From contig JAGYKL010000003.1 of the NCBI GenBank assembly GCA_018401705.1, forward strand, positions 163,300-227,299: 64,000 bases of DNA. Reading direction: 5' to 3'. The notes beneath the pieces were generated by a model. The model made no database searches, was not told the origin of the DNA, and saw only the letters and a list, made by a program, of their open reading frames with translations. The position numbers and the translations under genes are program-made. Shown piece by piece: positions 9,865-19,242 of this stretch; positions within the stretch are counted from its first letter, which is position 1, and each line of letters starts with the position of its first letter. This DNA is from Bacteroidia bacterium (GTDB lineage Bacteria > Bacteroidota > Bacteroidia > M30B66).

Positions 9865-9872
9865 CAAAAGTA
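9865..9872 (-). promoter_or_regulatory. Bacteroidetes -7 element of the ffh operon
   Basis: On the minus strand this reads TACTTTTG followed by C, a full match to the Bacteroidetes -7 consensus TAnnTTTG. The expected transcription start is about 5 nt downstream, giving a leader of roughly 20 nt before ATG 9837. No clear -33 TTTG is present at the usual spacing. Confidence 0.6.
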
Positions 9873-9970
9873 CAAAAAAGCTCCCTTGAATTAAGCTTCA
9901 TTTGAGCGAATATGTCTACTTGCTTTTTTCCTTTGTTTACAGGCGAAAAGACATTATCTATTATAACTGA

Positions 9971-11863
9971 TTACATTCTTTCAGGCATCTCCATGCCAAG
10001 CAACTTGCCGCACTTGGCCAATGTTTCTCCTGTTTTTCTTGCTATTTCTAGTCTGAAAGCTGCCAGCGTTAAATTTTCTTCTTTCAAAACCGGATAGTCA
10101 TGATAATAGGAATTATAATCCTTTGCCAACTCGTACATGTAATTTGCAATCATTGCAGGAGAGTATCCTTCAGCTGCCGTTTGAATAGTTTCTGAGTAAG
10201 CTTCAAGCATCCTAATCATATACCTGGCAGAAGATTCTTCGGGCATTTCATCTAAGCTAATTTCAATTTGGCTTAGTGCTTTGGCTTTGTTTAACAATGA
10301 TTGAATTCTGGCATATGTGTATTGAATAAATGGACCTGTATTTCCTTGTAAATCAATAGACTCCTCAGGGTTAAATACCATCCTCTTTTTAGGGTCAACT
10401 TTTAGTATATAATACTTCAAAGCTCCCAATCCAAGTTTTCTAAATAGTTGATTCTGATCATCCTCGCTCATGTCCTCCGTTTTTCCTAACTCCAGAGCCC
10501 GGTTTCCAGCTTCCTCTATAACCTCGTCAATCAAATCATCAGCATCTACCACCGTTCCTTCACGCGACTTCATCCGCCCAGAAGGCAAATCTACCATGCC
10601 ATACGAAATGTGATAAATGCCATCAGCAAAAGAATAACCCATTTTTTGAAGGGTCTTCTTAAGCACATTGAAATGGTAATCCTGCTCGTTGCCAACTACA
10701 TATGCGTAAGTGGAGCAATTCAATTCCTTATTTCTTAGCACTGCCGTGCCGATGTCTTGAGTCATATAAACCGAAGTTCCATCCGACCGAAGCAATAGCT
10801 TCTGGTCAAGACCTTCATCACTTAAATCTATCCAAACTGAACCATCATCCTTTTTATAAAGTACGCCTTTTGCTAGTCCCTCTTGAACAATGTCTTTCCC
10901 CAAAATATAGGTATCAGATTCATAATAGAACTTATCAAAATCAACTCCTAATCTTTTGTAAGTAAGATTAAATCCTTCATACACCCAAGAGTTCATTGTT
11001 TTCCAGAGCTCAATTGTATCTGTATCGCCTCTTTCCCAAAGCATAAGCATTTCTCGCGCTTCCTTCATTAAAGGAGTTTGATTATTAATTTGCTGCTTTA
11101 AAGTGCTATTGAGATCTTTTTGCTTTTGAGAATCCTCAGCTTTTTCAATTTCTGCAAGTAGTTTTTTTATGCCTTCTTGCGACTCATTATCAATGCCTTG
11201 CCAATCGTTCGAGTCGATTTTAGCCCTAAGCTCATTAGTTTCTGCTGAAAGCATTTTGTCAAATTCGACATAATACTTTCCTACCAAATGGTCGCCTTTC
11301 ATTCCTGAAGAAGATGGAGTTTCTCCGTTACCTTTCTTTTGCCAGGCAATCATCGACTTACATATATGTATACCTCTATCGTTTATCAGGTTTACTTTTG
11401 AAACAAAATGGCCACATTCAGAGAGGATCTCTGCGACTGAGAATCCTAAGAGGTTGTTCCTAATATGTCCAAGGTGAAGAGGTTTATTGGTATTAGGCGA
11501 TGAATATTCAATCATCACTCTTCTTCTGGCTTTTTCGGGAAGCTTTGCATCGGGAGTATATCCTTGTAAATAGTTTACCCAGTAGCTGTAATTTAGCTCA
11601 ATGTTTAAGAAGCCGTTTACGACATTAAATCCAGAGATTCTGGAGTCCGCTTTTACTAATGCCTCTCCAATTTCCTGAGCGGTTTCAGGTGGTTTCTTGC
11701 CAGAATATTTACTAAGACCGAAACAAACTAAGGTTGAATCTCCTGCAAATTCCTTTCGGGTTTTTTGAAGACTAATCGCATCCTGCGGGATGGTTTTATT
11801 ATAAAGTGATTCAAGAGTTTCTTGAATTAAAGGTGTAAGCCAGATTTCTTTATTCAGATTCAT
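9971..11863 (-). CDS. argS: Arginyl-tRNA synthetase
   Basis: Class I synthetase charging tRNA-Arg. An N-terminal additional domain (about residues 1-110) is followed by the HIGH-type motif PLHLGHIRNN near residue 130. The KMSKS-like GRMKSREGT lies near residue 431, and the C-terminal all-helical DALR anticodon-binding domain ends the protein. Length 630 is slightly above many bacterial ArgS because of a charged insertion around residues 190-270. Its start overlaps the end of the arginase gene by 14 bp, so the two are co-transcribed: an arginine-charging enzyme coupled to an arginine-degrading one. Confidence 0.96.
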   Translation of the reverse strand: MNLNKEIWLTPLIQETLESLYNKTIPQDAISLQKTRKEFAGDSTLVCFGLSKYSGKKPPETAQEIGEALVKADSRISGFNVVNGFLNIELNYSYWVNYLQGYTPDAKLPEKARRRVMIEYSSPNTNKPLHLGHIRNNLLGFSVAEILSECGHFVSKVNLINDRGIHICKSMIAWQKKGNGETPSSSGMKGDHLVGKYYVEFDKMLSAETNELRAKIDSNDWQGIDNESQEGIKKLLAEIEKAEDSQKQKDLNSTLKQQINNQTPLMKEAREMLMLWERGDTDTIELWKTMNSWVYEGFNLTYKRLGVDFDKFYYESDTYILGKDIVQEGLAKGVLYKKDDGSVWIDLSDEGLDQKLLLRSDGTSVYMTQDIGTAVLRNKELNCSTYAYVVGNEQDYHFNVLKKTLQKMGYSFADGIYHISYGMVDLPSGRMKSREGTVVDADDLIDEVIEEAGNRALELGKTEDMSEDDQNQLFRKLGLGALKYYILKVDPKKRMVFNPEESIDLQGNTGPFIQYTYARIQSLLNKAKALSQIEISLDEMPEESSARYMIRMLEAYSETIQTAAEGYSPAMIANYMYELAKDYNSYYHDYPVLKEENLTLAAFRLEIARKTGETLAKCGKLLGMEMPERM

Positions 11864-12812
11864 TTCTATTGAGTGCAGCGTCTGTAGCTGCTTCTAAAAT
11901 TTTAAATGCTGTTTCAGCCATGGAATTTTCTGTGTCGAGCGTTGGATTTATCTCTACAATCTCAAAACAACAAACTTTCTCATTTGCAACAAGGCCTGTC
12001 ATAAGGTCTTTAGCTTCTTTTATTCTTAAGCCATTCGGAACTGGTGTGCCAGTTCCGGTAGAAATCTTTGGATCTAAACTATCTACATCAAAAGAGATAT
12101 AGATTTTATCGCAGTGCTTTAAATATTCAAAAACTTCATCAATTACGGCAGGCACTCCTTTGGTGCGAAGCTGCTTTGTAGTAATGTTCTTGATGCTGTT
12201 TTTCTCAATTAGATAATCTTCTTCCTCCTCTGTATCTCTTACTCCTATGTAAACCAGGTCGCGATATTCAATCTTTGGACAAATACCACCTGAGTTTTTA
12301 AGCTTCTCCCACTGATTAAGTGTGTCTTTATCTATGTCGTTGGTTTTCTTGTCGGGGTTGTCTTCTCCAAGCGCTGTAGCTAGAGGCATGCCGTGTACAT
12401 TACCCGAAGGTGTTGTGTATGGAGAATGTAAATCAGCATGCGCATCAATCCAAATAACCCCAATTCTATCATCCGGATACGAAGTTTTAATGCCAGCAAT
12501 TGTTCCTCCGGCTGTGCTATGATCACCTGCTAAAACTATTGGGAAGGCATTGTTTTTTAGCAATACTTTTTGAACTGCTTTTGATAAACGTTCGTAAATC
12601 TTAGTGATACCGCGTATTCTTTTGGCATACTTGAATTTTACACTTTCTAGGAGAAGCCAGTTTTCGTCACTTATTTCAATCTCATCGTGTTCTCTGAAAT
12701 AGTTGCTTTTAAGGTCAATAGCTGCTATTTTAAGTGCGTCTACTCCCATGCTCGCGCCTCTTGTGCCTGCACCAAGTTCTGATCTGAGTAGTATAAGTTT
12801 CGCTTTTTTCAT
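11850..12812 (-). CDS. Arginase-type ureohydrolase
   Basis: Binuclear manganese ureohydrolase. Metal-ligand motifs are all present: GDHS near residue 97, WIDAHADLH near 123 and SFDVDSLDP near 243. They are followed by STGTGTPVPNGL and a conserved Glu segment CFEIVEINP. The SFDVDSLDP form and the following TGTGTPV are more like Bacteroidetes arginases (arginine to ornithine plus urea) than agmatinases, but substrate is not certain from motifs alone. It overlaps argS and is divergent from arginine decarboxylase 105 bp away. If it were an agmatinase, the pair would make putrescine from arginine. Confidence 0.85.
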   Translation of the reverse strand: MKKAKLILLRSELGAGTRGASMGVDALKIAAIDLKSNYFREHDEIEISDENWLLLESVKFKYAKRIRGITKIYERLSKAVQKVLLKNNAFPIVLAGDHSTAGGTIAGIKTSYPDDRIGVIWIDAHADLHSPYTTPSGNVHGMPLATALGEDNPDKKTNDIDKDTLNQWEKLKNSGGICPKIEYRDLVYIGVRDTEEEEDYLIEKNSIKNITTKQLRTKGVPAVIDEVFEYLKHCDKIYISFDVDSLDPKISTGTGTPVPNGLRIKEAKDLMTGLVANEKVCCFEIVEINPTLDTENSMAETAFKILEAATDAALNRNESE

Positions 12813-12860
12813 ACAAGTAAATTAGTTGCATTTGGGAAATTATTCTGCATGTAAGTTGTT

Positions 12861-12868
12861 TACATTTG
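12861..12868 (+). promoter_or_regulatory. Bacteroidetes -7 element for arginine decarboxylase
   Basis: TACATTTG followed by C matches TAnnTTTG exactly. It sits 49 bp before ATG 12917 in the divergent intergenic region shared with the arginase gene. The nearest TTTG upstream (12831-12834) is 26 bp away, longer than the usual 19-21. Confidence 0.55.
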
Positions 12869-12916
12869 CAAAACCGATTTAAAGCCAACAGTATTTCTTA
12901 AAATTCCGTCCATAGC

Positions 12917-14329
12917 ATGAACATGAAAAATAAGTACGAAGACCTAATCAAGCAAACTTTTGAGTTTCCTCAGCCGGGTTTCGAAGTCGTTGAAAATGAA
13001 TTACAATTCAATGAAATTCCATTGATGGATATTATCCATCAATATGGCACCCCTTTGAAAATAACTTATTTGCCTAAAATCAGTGAGCAAATTCAGCGGG
13101 CTAAAATAATGTTTAATGTGGGAATGGCAAAGGCTGATTATAACGGTAAATATCACTATTGCTACTGTACAAAAAGTTCGCAGTTTTCTTTTGTGCTTGA
13201 AGAAGTGTTAAAGAATGATACACACTTAGAGACTTCTTCTGCTTATGATATGCCGATCATTAAAGAATTGCATGCAAAAGGTCTTTTAACAAAGGATAAA
13301 TTCATAATCTGTAACGGTTACAAGAGACCAATGTATCAAGAATTTATTGTAGAGCTCATTCAAGACGGTTTTGAGAACCTGATTCCAATTCTTGATTCCA
13401 AGCGAGAGATTAATTATTACAAGGAGCATCTTAAAACAAAGACTAAAATCGGTATTCGTATAGCTTCTGAGGAAGAACCTTCTTTCGAATTTTATAGCTC
13501 ACGATTAGGAATTAGATATAAAGACATCATCCAATTCTACAAAGATCAAATCGAAAAGGACGATCGTTTTGAATTAAAGATGCTTCACTTTTTTATCAAT
13601 TCAGGTATTCGCGATACCGTTTATTATTGGAGTGAATTAGCTAAGTGTTTGCAGGTATACTGCGATTTGAAAAAAGTTTGTCCCGAGCTTAGTTCTTTGA
13701 ATATTGGTGGTGGACTTCCTATCAAAAACTCACTTGGCTTTGAGTATGATTATGAATATATGATTGAAGAAATCATACGTCAAACAAAGATTTTTTGCAA
13801 CTCGCAAGGAGTAGACGAGCCTGATATTTTTACAGAATTTGGTTCATATACCGTGGGCGAAAGCGGAGCTACATTGTATTCTATCATTGATCTAAAACAG
13901 CAGAACGATACCGAAAGTTGGTATATGATAGACAGCTCGTTTATTACAACATTACCCGACACTTGGGGAATTAACCAGAGATTCATCCTGCTCGCTATAA
14001 ATAAATGGGATAAAGAATATAAGCGTGTGAATTTAGGGGGACTAACTTGCGATAGTTTAGACTATTACAATGCAGAAGCTCATATTTCGCAAGTTTTCTT
14101 GCCAAAGTTGTCGGAAGAAACTATGATTGATGATCCACTTTACATTGGTTTTTTCCATACAGGTGCGTATCAAGAGTCATTAGGCGGTTATGGTGGAATT
14201 CAGCATTGCCTTATTCCAGCACCAAAACATGTTATTATTAATAAAGATGAAGAAGGCAATTTGAACACCTACATTTTCGGTAAAGAACAGAGTTATAAAT
14301 CAATGTTGAAAACATTAGGATATTCCTGA
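12917..14329 (+). CDS. speA: Biosynthetic arginine decarboxylase (Bacteroidetes short form)
   Basis: PLP-dependent fold-III decarboxylase making agmatine for polyamine synthesis. The PLP lysine lies in YCYCTKSSQF near residue 85. HLETSSAYD, LHFFINSGIRD, LNIGGGLPIKNS, the substrate-side ITTLPDTWGINQRF and LGGLTCDSLDYYN are highly characteristic of the roughly 465-residue Bacteroidetes enzyme, which is shorter than the E. coli SpeA. The gene is transcribed divergently from the arginase. No agmatinase or agmatine deiminase adjoins it in the forward direction. Confidence 0.9.
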   Translation: MNMKNKYEDLIKQTFEFPQPGFEVVENELQFNEIPLMDIIHQYGTPLKITYLPKISEQIQRAKIMFNVGMAKADYNGKYHYCYCTKSSQFSFVLEEVLKNDTHLETSSAYDMPIIKELHAKGLLTKDKFIICNGYKRPMYQEFIVELIQDGFENLIPILDSKREINYYKEHLKTKTKIGIRIASEEEPSFEFYSSRLGIRYKDIIQFYKDQIEKDDRFELKMLHFFINSGIRDTVYYWSELAKCLQVYCDLKKVCPELSSLNIGGGLPIKNSLGFEYDYEYMIEEIIRQTKIFCNSQGVDEPDIFTEFGSYTVGESGATLYSIIDLKQQNDTESWYMIDSSFITTLPDTWGINQRFILLAINKWDKEYKRVNLGGLTCDSLDYYNAEAHISQVFLPKLSEETMIDDPLYIGFFHTGAYQESLGGYGGIQHCLIPAPKHVIINKDEEGNLNTYIFGKEQSYKSMLKTLGYS

Positions 14330-14364
14330 TATTTGACACCTTCAAATACACTTAACCCAATTTT

Positions 14365-15030
14365 ATGAAACTGATTTATTCTTTGTTATTCATTGCCATT
14401 AATGTATTGGCTTTAAATGCGCAGCCTTTTGAAGGTAAAATTACTTTTGGCATTAGCTTTCCAACAATTGACGACCCTCAAACTATGGCAATGCTGCCAA
14501 AGGAGGCAACCACTTATTTTAAGGGAGAGAAAAGTCGTATGGAAATGAATATGGCTATGGGCATGAAGCAAGTGACTATTTCTGATCAAGCTAAAAATGA
14601 AACTGTGAGTTTGATGGATATGATGGGTCAGAAATATGCAATTGAAATGAAAGCTGACGTTGAGGAAAATAAGAAGATGGAAGAGAAGGTGAATGTTAAA
14701 AGCACAAAAGAAAAGAAGAAAATAGCTGGCTATGAATGCAATAAAGCAGTGATTTCATACCCTAACCCTGAAAAAGAAGGTGAGAATGTTGAAATGACTG
14801 TGTGGTTTACCAAAGACCTTCAGGCTAATAAGGGTTTTATTTCAGGACCTATGAGTAAAATAGAAGGAGCTATTTTAGAATTTAACATTGATCAAGGTGC
14901 CATGTCTATGATTCTTTCAGCAAAAGATGTAAAAAAGCAAGAAGTGAAAGATGATATGTTCGTTGTACCTGCAGATTATAAGAAAATGACTCAGGAAGAG
15001 TTAAAGAATATGATGGGAGGAGGGAGATAA
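14365..15030 (+). CDS. Secreted DUF4412-type protein
   Basis: Signal peptide at residues 1-20 (MKLIYSLLFIAINVLALNAQ), then a single beta-rich domain: FEGKITFGISFP at the start, a Met-rich strand EMNMAMGMKQVT, and AGYECNKAVISYP. This pattern fits DUF4412, a periplasmic or outer-membrane-exposed family of unknown function in Bacteroidetes. The repeated Met residues are notable. It lies 35 bp downstream of arginine decarboxylase and ends in a strong terminator. Confidence 0.7.
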   Translation: MKLIYSLLFIAINVLALNAQPFEGKITFGISFPTIDDPQTMAMLPKEATTYFKGEKSRMEMNMAMGMKQVTISDQAKNETVSLMDMMGQKYAIEMKADVEENKKMEEKVNVKSTKEKKKIAGYECNKAVISYPNPEKEGENVEMTVWFTKDLQANKGFISGPMSKIEGAILEFNIDQGAMSMILSAKDVKKQEVKDDMFVVPADYKKMTQEELKNMMGGGR

Positions 15031-15054
15031 AAACTTCTGTTGATAAGACTGTAG

Positions 15055-15081
15055 AAAAGCCTTCACAACGAAGGCTTTTTT
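15055..15081 (+). terminator. Rho-independent terminator after the DUF4412 gene
   Basis: Stem AAAAGCCTTC / GAAGGCTTTT (15055-15064 with 15070-15079), 5-nt loop ACAAC, followed by T residues. It lies 25 bp after the stop codon and separates the gene from ftsK. Confidence 0.85.
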
Positions 15082-15131
15082 GTTGCCCTAAGTCGACGAA
15101 ATTTGTAAACGAATTAATCCGTTAATACGGA

Positions 15132-17690
15132 ATGGCTGAGAAAACAAATAGACTAAAGAATAAAACATCTGAGAAGGCTGAGAAAGCTGAAAAAGGAAGT
15201 CCTGAGAAGAATGAACCAAAAACGGCTGTGCCTAAAAGAGAGCGCAAGAGGTCAGTAATTCCTGGTTTCCTTAAAAGCGAAGCTTTTATGAGGGTAACGG
15301 GTTTGTTTCTGTTGCTATTTTCATTGTTTCTGGTATTTGCTTTCGTCTCTCATCTATTTCATTGGAAATCTGATTTTAGCATCGCAAAAGATTCATCTCT
15401 TGGCGAGTTGCTAGCTGATAACTCAATCCATGTTAATAATACTATGGGAAAAGTAGGTGCTTGGTTTGCCTATAACTTTTTTCACTTAGGCACCGGTCTC
15501 GCTGCTTTCCTTATTCCTTTTGTGCTATTTCTGGTTGGTTTTAGATTCTTCTTTTCTATAACTCTTCTGCCTTTCAGGAAGACATTTTTCTACAGCCTTT
15601 TTTCACTTGTTTTCATATCCTTAGCCCTTGCTTACATTTTTAGTGATGACAAGCAATTATTGGGAGGAAACTTTGGCTTTCATTTGAATAGCTATCTTGT
15701 TTCGGTAATTGGAAATGCTGGCGTAGGTTTTCTTCTATTCTTTTCAGCCTTAAGCTTTGGTATAATTAACTTTAACTGGACATTCAGACTTCCTGATAAA
15801 GAAAAAGTTGGTTCTTTATTAAAGAAGCCTGCTTTTATGAATGCTCAAAAGGACCCTGAGGAAATTATTGAGGATGAGGATGAAGAGGAGCTCATCGACG
15901 AAACTGAAGAAGAACAAGAAGATTCAAAAATTGAGGTGTTATTACCTGACGAAGAAGAGGAAGAAAAAAGTGTAATAGAATTGGATGTTGAAGTTCCTCC
16001 AGTTATTGAAACTAAACCTTTGGCAGGGATTGCTCTTACTATTGAAGAAGTTGAACAAGAGGATATTCCTGAGCTTGAGATAAATGAAGAGGGGCTTAGT
16101 CAAGAAGACAAAGACAGAATGAATCTCAATGAGGTGCTTTCTGAAGATGAAGAAATTGATTTCACTGCTTTTGACCCAACTTTAGACCTTTCTGAGTATA
16201 AGTATCCTACGTTCGATTTGCTTGACAATCATGGAAGCGGTAAAGCCAAAGTAGATAAAATAGAACTCGAAGCTAATAGCAACCGGATTATTGAAACTCT
16301 TAAGAATTACAATATTGAGATTTCTAAAATCAGTGCAAGTGTTGGGCCTACAGTAACATTATATGAAATTGTTCCCGCCGCAGGCGTGAGGATATCAAAA
16401 ATAAAGAACCTAGAAGATGATATTGCACTAAGCCTTTCGGCTTTAGGGATTCGTATTATAGCTCCTATGCCAGGTAAAGGAACTATTGGTATTGAAGTCC
16501 CGAACCAACAACCAGAAATTGTAGCTATGCGAACCCTGCTTGCAGGCGATAAGTTCGTGAATACAACCATGGACTTGCCTATAGCATTGGGTAAAACAAT
16601 TTCAAATGTTGATTTCGTAGCCGACCTTGCAAAAATGCCTCACTTACTTATGGCAGGTGCAACAGGTCAGGGAAAATCTGTTGGCTTAAATGCAATTCTG
16701 GTTTCTCTACTTTACAAAAAGCATCCTTCAGAAATTAAGTTTGTATTGGTTGACCCCAAAAAGGTTGAATTAACCCTTTTCAATAAAATTGAGAGACATT
16801 TCCTTGCAAAGCTTCCTGGAAATGAAGATGCCATTATCACCGATACTAAAAAGGTAGTTCATACGCTTAATTCTCTCTGTATTCTAATGGATGATCGCTA
16901 TGAACTCCTTAAGGCAGCAATGGTGAGAAATATAAAAGAATACAATGCTAAGTTTATAGCTAGAAAATTAAATCCAAACAACGGCCATCACTTCATGCCT
17001 TACATTGTTTTGGTGGTGGATGAATTTGCCGACTTGATAATGACAGCTGGAAAGGAAGTGGAGATTCCAATTGCACGACTTGCTCAACTAGCCAGAGCTA
17101 TTGGAATTCACCTAATTATAGCTACACAAAGACCTTCAGTAAATATCATCACTGGTACAATTAAGGCTAATTTTCCTGCGCGTATCGCATTTAGAGTGAC
17201 TTCTAAAATTGATTCAAGAACAATTCTAGATTCGGGAGGGGCTGATCAACTTATTGGTAGGGGCGATATGCTTTATTCAACAGGAAGTGATTTGATTCGC
17301 TTGCAATGTCCTTTCGTAGATACACCAGAAGTCGATAAAATTTGTGAGTTCATTGGTTCTCAAAGGGCTTATCCTTCTGCTTATGAGCTGCCTGAATACA
17401 TTGATGAAAATGGAGAGGGTTCTGAAATGGATGAAGACCTTGGAGAAAGAGACGCAATGTTCGACAAAGCAGCACATATTATTGTTGCTCATCAACAAGG
17501 CTCAGCTTCATTGCTTCAAAGAAAATTGAAACTTGGTTATAACCGTGCTGGTAGAATTGTTGATCAGCTTGAAAAAGCTGGAATTATTGGCCCATTTGAA
17601 GGCAGTAAAGCGCGCAAGGTTTTAATAAAAGACGCATTAACACTGGAACAGTTTTTGAACAATAGCGAAAACGATACATTTGCATCATGA
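15132..17690 (+). CDS. ftsK: DNA translocase FtsK/SpoIIIE
   Basis: Hexameric ATPase that pumps chromosome termini through the division septum and activates XerCD. About four hydrophobic helices lie in residues 50-215. A short, strongly acidic linker (about 240-350, runs of Glu/Asp such as EDEDEEELIDETEEE) precedes the motor. The motor has Walker A GATGQGKSVGLN near residue 512 and Walker B LVVDEFADL. The C-terminal gamma winged helix (about 775-840; GSASLLQRKLKLGYNRAGRI) reads the polar DNA sequence. The stop overlaps the lolA start by 4 bp (ATGA). Confidence 0.95.
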   Translation: MAEKTNRLKNKTSEKAEKAEKGSPEKNEPKTAVPKRERKRSVIPGFLKSEAFMRVTGLFLLLFSLFLVFAFVSHLFHWKSDFSIAKDSSLGELLADNSIHVNNTMGKVGAWFAYNFFHLGTGLAAFLIPFVLFLVGFRFFFSITLLPFRKTFFYSLFSLVFISLALAYIFSDDKQLLGGNFGFHLNSYLVSVIGNAGVGFLLFFSALSFGIINFNWTFRLPDKEKVGSLLKKPAFMNAQKDPEEIIEDEDEEELIDETEEEQEDSKIEVLLPDEEEEEKSVIELDVEVPPVIETKPLAGIALTIEEVEQEDIPELEINEEGLSQEDKDRMNLNEVLSEDEEIDFTAFDPTLDLSEYKYPTFDLLDNHGSGKAKVDKIELEANSNRIIETLKNYNIEISKISASVGPTVTLYEIVPAAGVRISKIKNLEDDIALSLSALGIRIIAPMPGKGTIGIEVPNQQPEIVAMRTLLAGDKFVNTTMDLPIALGKTISNVDFVADLAKMPHLLMAGATGQGKSVGLNAILVSLLYKKHPSEIKFVLVDPKKVELTLFNKIERHFLAKLPGNEDAIITDTKKVVHTLNSLCILMDDRYELLKAAMVRNIKEYNAKFIARKLNPNNGHHFMPYIVLVVDEFADLIMTAGKEVEIPIARLAQLARAIGIHLIIATQRPSVNIITGTIKANFPARIAFRVTSKIDSRTILDSGGADQLIGRGDMLYSTGSDLIRLQCPFVDTPEVDKICEFIGSQRAYPSAYELPEYIDENGEGSEMDEDLGERDAMFDKAAHIIVAHQQGSASLLQRKLKLGYNRAGRIVDQLEKAGIIGPFEGSKARKVLIKDALTLEQFLNNSENDTFAS

Positions 17691-18334
17691 AAAAAATTCT
17701 TCTCCTTTTAATAGTTCAGATTTTCTCCGTTTCAATTTCAGAAGCACAGGTTGATAAAAAGGCGAAAGATATTCTCGATAAACTAAGCGCTAAAACAAAG
17801 GCTTATTCTAGTATAAAATCTGAGTTCACTTATTCTTTAGAGAATAAGGATAGAAATATAAACACTTCTCAAAAGTGGAAGCTTGCTTTAAAAGGCGATA
17901 AATACCGATTGGAAATGGGTCAGCAAGTAATACTTTCTGATGGCAAAACAATGTGGAAAGTGCTTAAGATGGATGAGGAGGTTGAGGTTAGCAATCAGTC
18001 TAATGATGAAGATGCTCTTAATCCCAAAAGCATCTTTACTATGTACGAAAGTGGATTTAGAAATAAATACGTGAAAGAGCAAAAGCTCGGTACTAAAGTC
18101 GTACATGTAATTGATCTCTTCCCACTTAACCCTAAAGAAAAAGATTTTGTGAGCATTCGACTTTTTATTGATAAAACCGCAATGCAAGTGCTAAAGTCAG
18201 AAATCAAAGGAAAAAATGGCAATCTCTATACTTATGAGATTACATCTTTCGATACAAATAAAGCCTTGGCCGATAGCTACTTTGTATTCAGTTCTACAGA
18301 GTTTCCTGGTTTTGATGTTAATGACCTTCGATAA
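17687..18334 (+). CDS. LolA-like lipoprotein carrier protein
   Basis: Signal peptide at residues 1-20 (ISEAQ cleavage region), then a LolA fold: LSAKTKAYSSIKSEFTYSL, WKLALKGDKYRLEMG, DGKTMWKVLKMDEEVEVS. The family shuttles lipoproteins across the periplasm or scaffolds similar lipid-binding jobs. At 215 residues it matches Bacteroidetes LolA-like proteins, which often sit directly behind ftsK. The 4-bp overlap suggests translational coupling. A LolB is not recognisable nearby, as expected in this phylum. Confidence 0.85.
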   Translation: MKKILLLLIVQIFSVSISEAQVDKKAKDILDKLSAKTKAYSSIKSEFTYSLENKDRNINTSQKWKLALKGDKYRLEMGQQVILSDGKTMWKVLKMDEEVEVSNQSNDEDALNPKSIFTMYESGFRNKYVKEQKLGTKVVHVIDLFPLNPKEKDFVSIRLFIDKTAMQVLKSEIKGKNGNLYTYEITSFDTNKALADSYFVFSSTEFPGFDVNDLR

Positions 18335-18342
18335 GACCGGGT

Positions 18343-19242
18343 TTATCCGTTTATCCAGTCAATTCCCTTTTTTAGAGCATTAAGAGTGAGCTCTTCATCA
18401 CTGCCTTCGGCAGGATGATAGTCATATTCCCATGAAGCCTGGGCTGGTAAGCTCATCAAAATAGATTCTGTTCTTCCTCCCGTTTCTAAGCCAAATTTGG
18501 TGCCTCTATCGAAAGCTAGATTAAACTCTACATATCGACCCCTTCTTAAAGATTGCCAATGCTTATTTTCATCCTGAAATGGAGTAGTTGAATTTTTCAG
18601 CATAAAATGCGCATATAAAGGAGCAAACAAATTGCCTAATTCAATTACAAAAGCTGCTAAATCCTCTTTCTTAAGACTCGTACTTTCTTCATTAAGTCTA
18701 TCAAAGAAAATCCCTCCAACTCCTCTAGTTTCATTTCTGTGAGGCAGAAAGAAATAATTATCAGCCCAAATCTTGAATTTGGGATAAAATGAATCACTGT
18801 ATTTATCACAAACAGCTTTCAATTGTTTATGAAAATACTTCGCATCTTCTTTGTTAATATAGTGGGGAGTGAGATCAATTCCTCCTCCAAACCAGTAATT
18901 GCCGTTTTCGGTTTCGAAATACCGCACATTCATATGTATTATCGGCACAAAAGGGTTTGCAGGATGTAACACAATCGAGACGCCTGTTGCAAAGTATTCT
19001 TTAGCCTCAATTTCAAGTGCTTTTGATGCAGCTAAGGTTAATTCTCCGCTAACCGCTGAGAAATTAACGCCTCCTTTTTCAATGATGTTTCCGTTGGTGA
19101 AAACTCTAGTAATGCCTCCACCGCCTTGGTGGTGTTGCCATGTGTCGCTGCCAAAATTTCCAGCCCCATCAGCCATTTCCAGCTGATTAATAATTGACTT
19201 TTGCAAATCAAGAAAATGAGCCTTAATCTCTTCCTTATTCAT
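18343..19242 (-). CDS. hemF: Oxygen-dependent coproporphyrinogen III oxidase
   Basis: HemF decarboxylates coproporphyrinogen III to protoporphyrinogen IX using O2, implying aerobic heme synthesis. Nearly all signature blocks are present: GGGGITRVF, GGVNFSAVSG, PIIHMNVRYFET, WFGGGIDLTPHYI, HRNETRGVGGIFFD and RRGRYVEFNLAFDRGT. Length 299 is typical. Its start overlaps the LysM/PBP gene end by 8 bp, so it is the last gene of the guaA-led operon. The gene ends 8 bp from the convergent lolA-like gene. Confidence 0.97.
   Translation of the reverse strand: MNKEEIKAHFLDLQKSIINQLEMADGAGNFGSDTWQHHQGGGGITRVFTNGNIIEKGGVNFSAVSGELTLAASKALEIEAKEYFATGVSIVLHPANPFVPIIHMNVRYFETENGNYWFGGGIDLTPHYINKEDAKYFHKQLKAVCDKYSDSFYPKFKIWADNYFFLPHRNETRGVGGIFFDRLNEESTSLKKEDLAAFVIELGNLFAPLYAHFMLKNSTTPFQDENKHWQSLRRGRYVEFNLAFDRGTKFGLETGGRTESILMSLPAQASWEYDYHPAEGSDEELTLNALKKGIDWING

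Noticed and set aside
9838..9867. Longer ffh start (TTG at 9867)
   Set aside because: It would begin in the -7 promoter box, and the SRP54 N-domain starts at MFENLSEKF.
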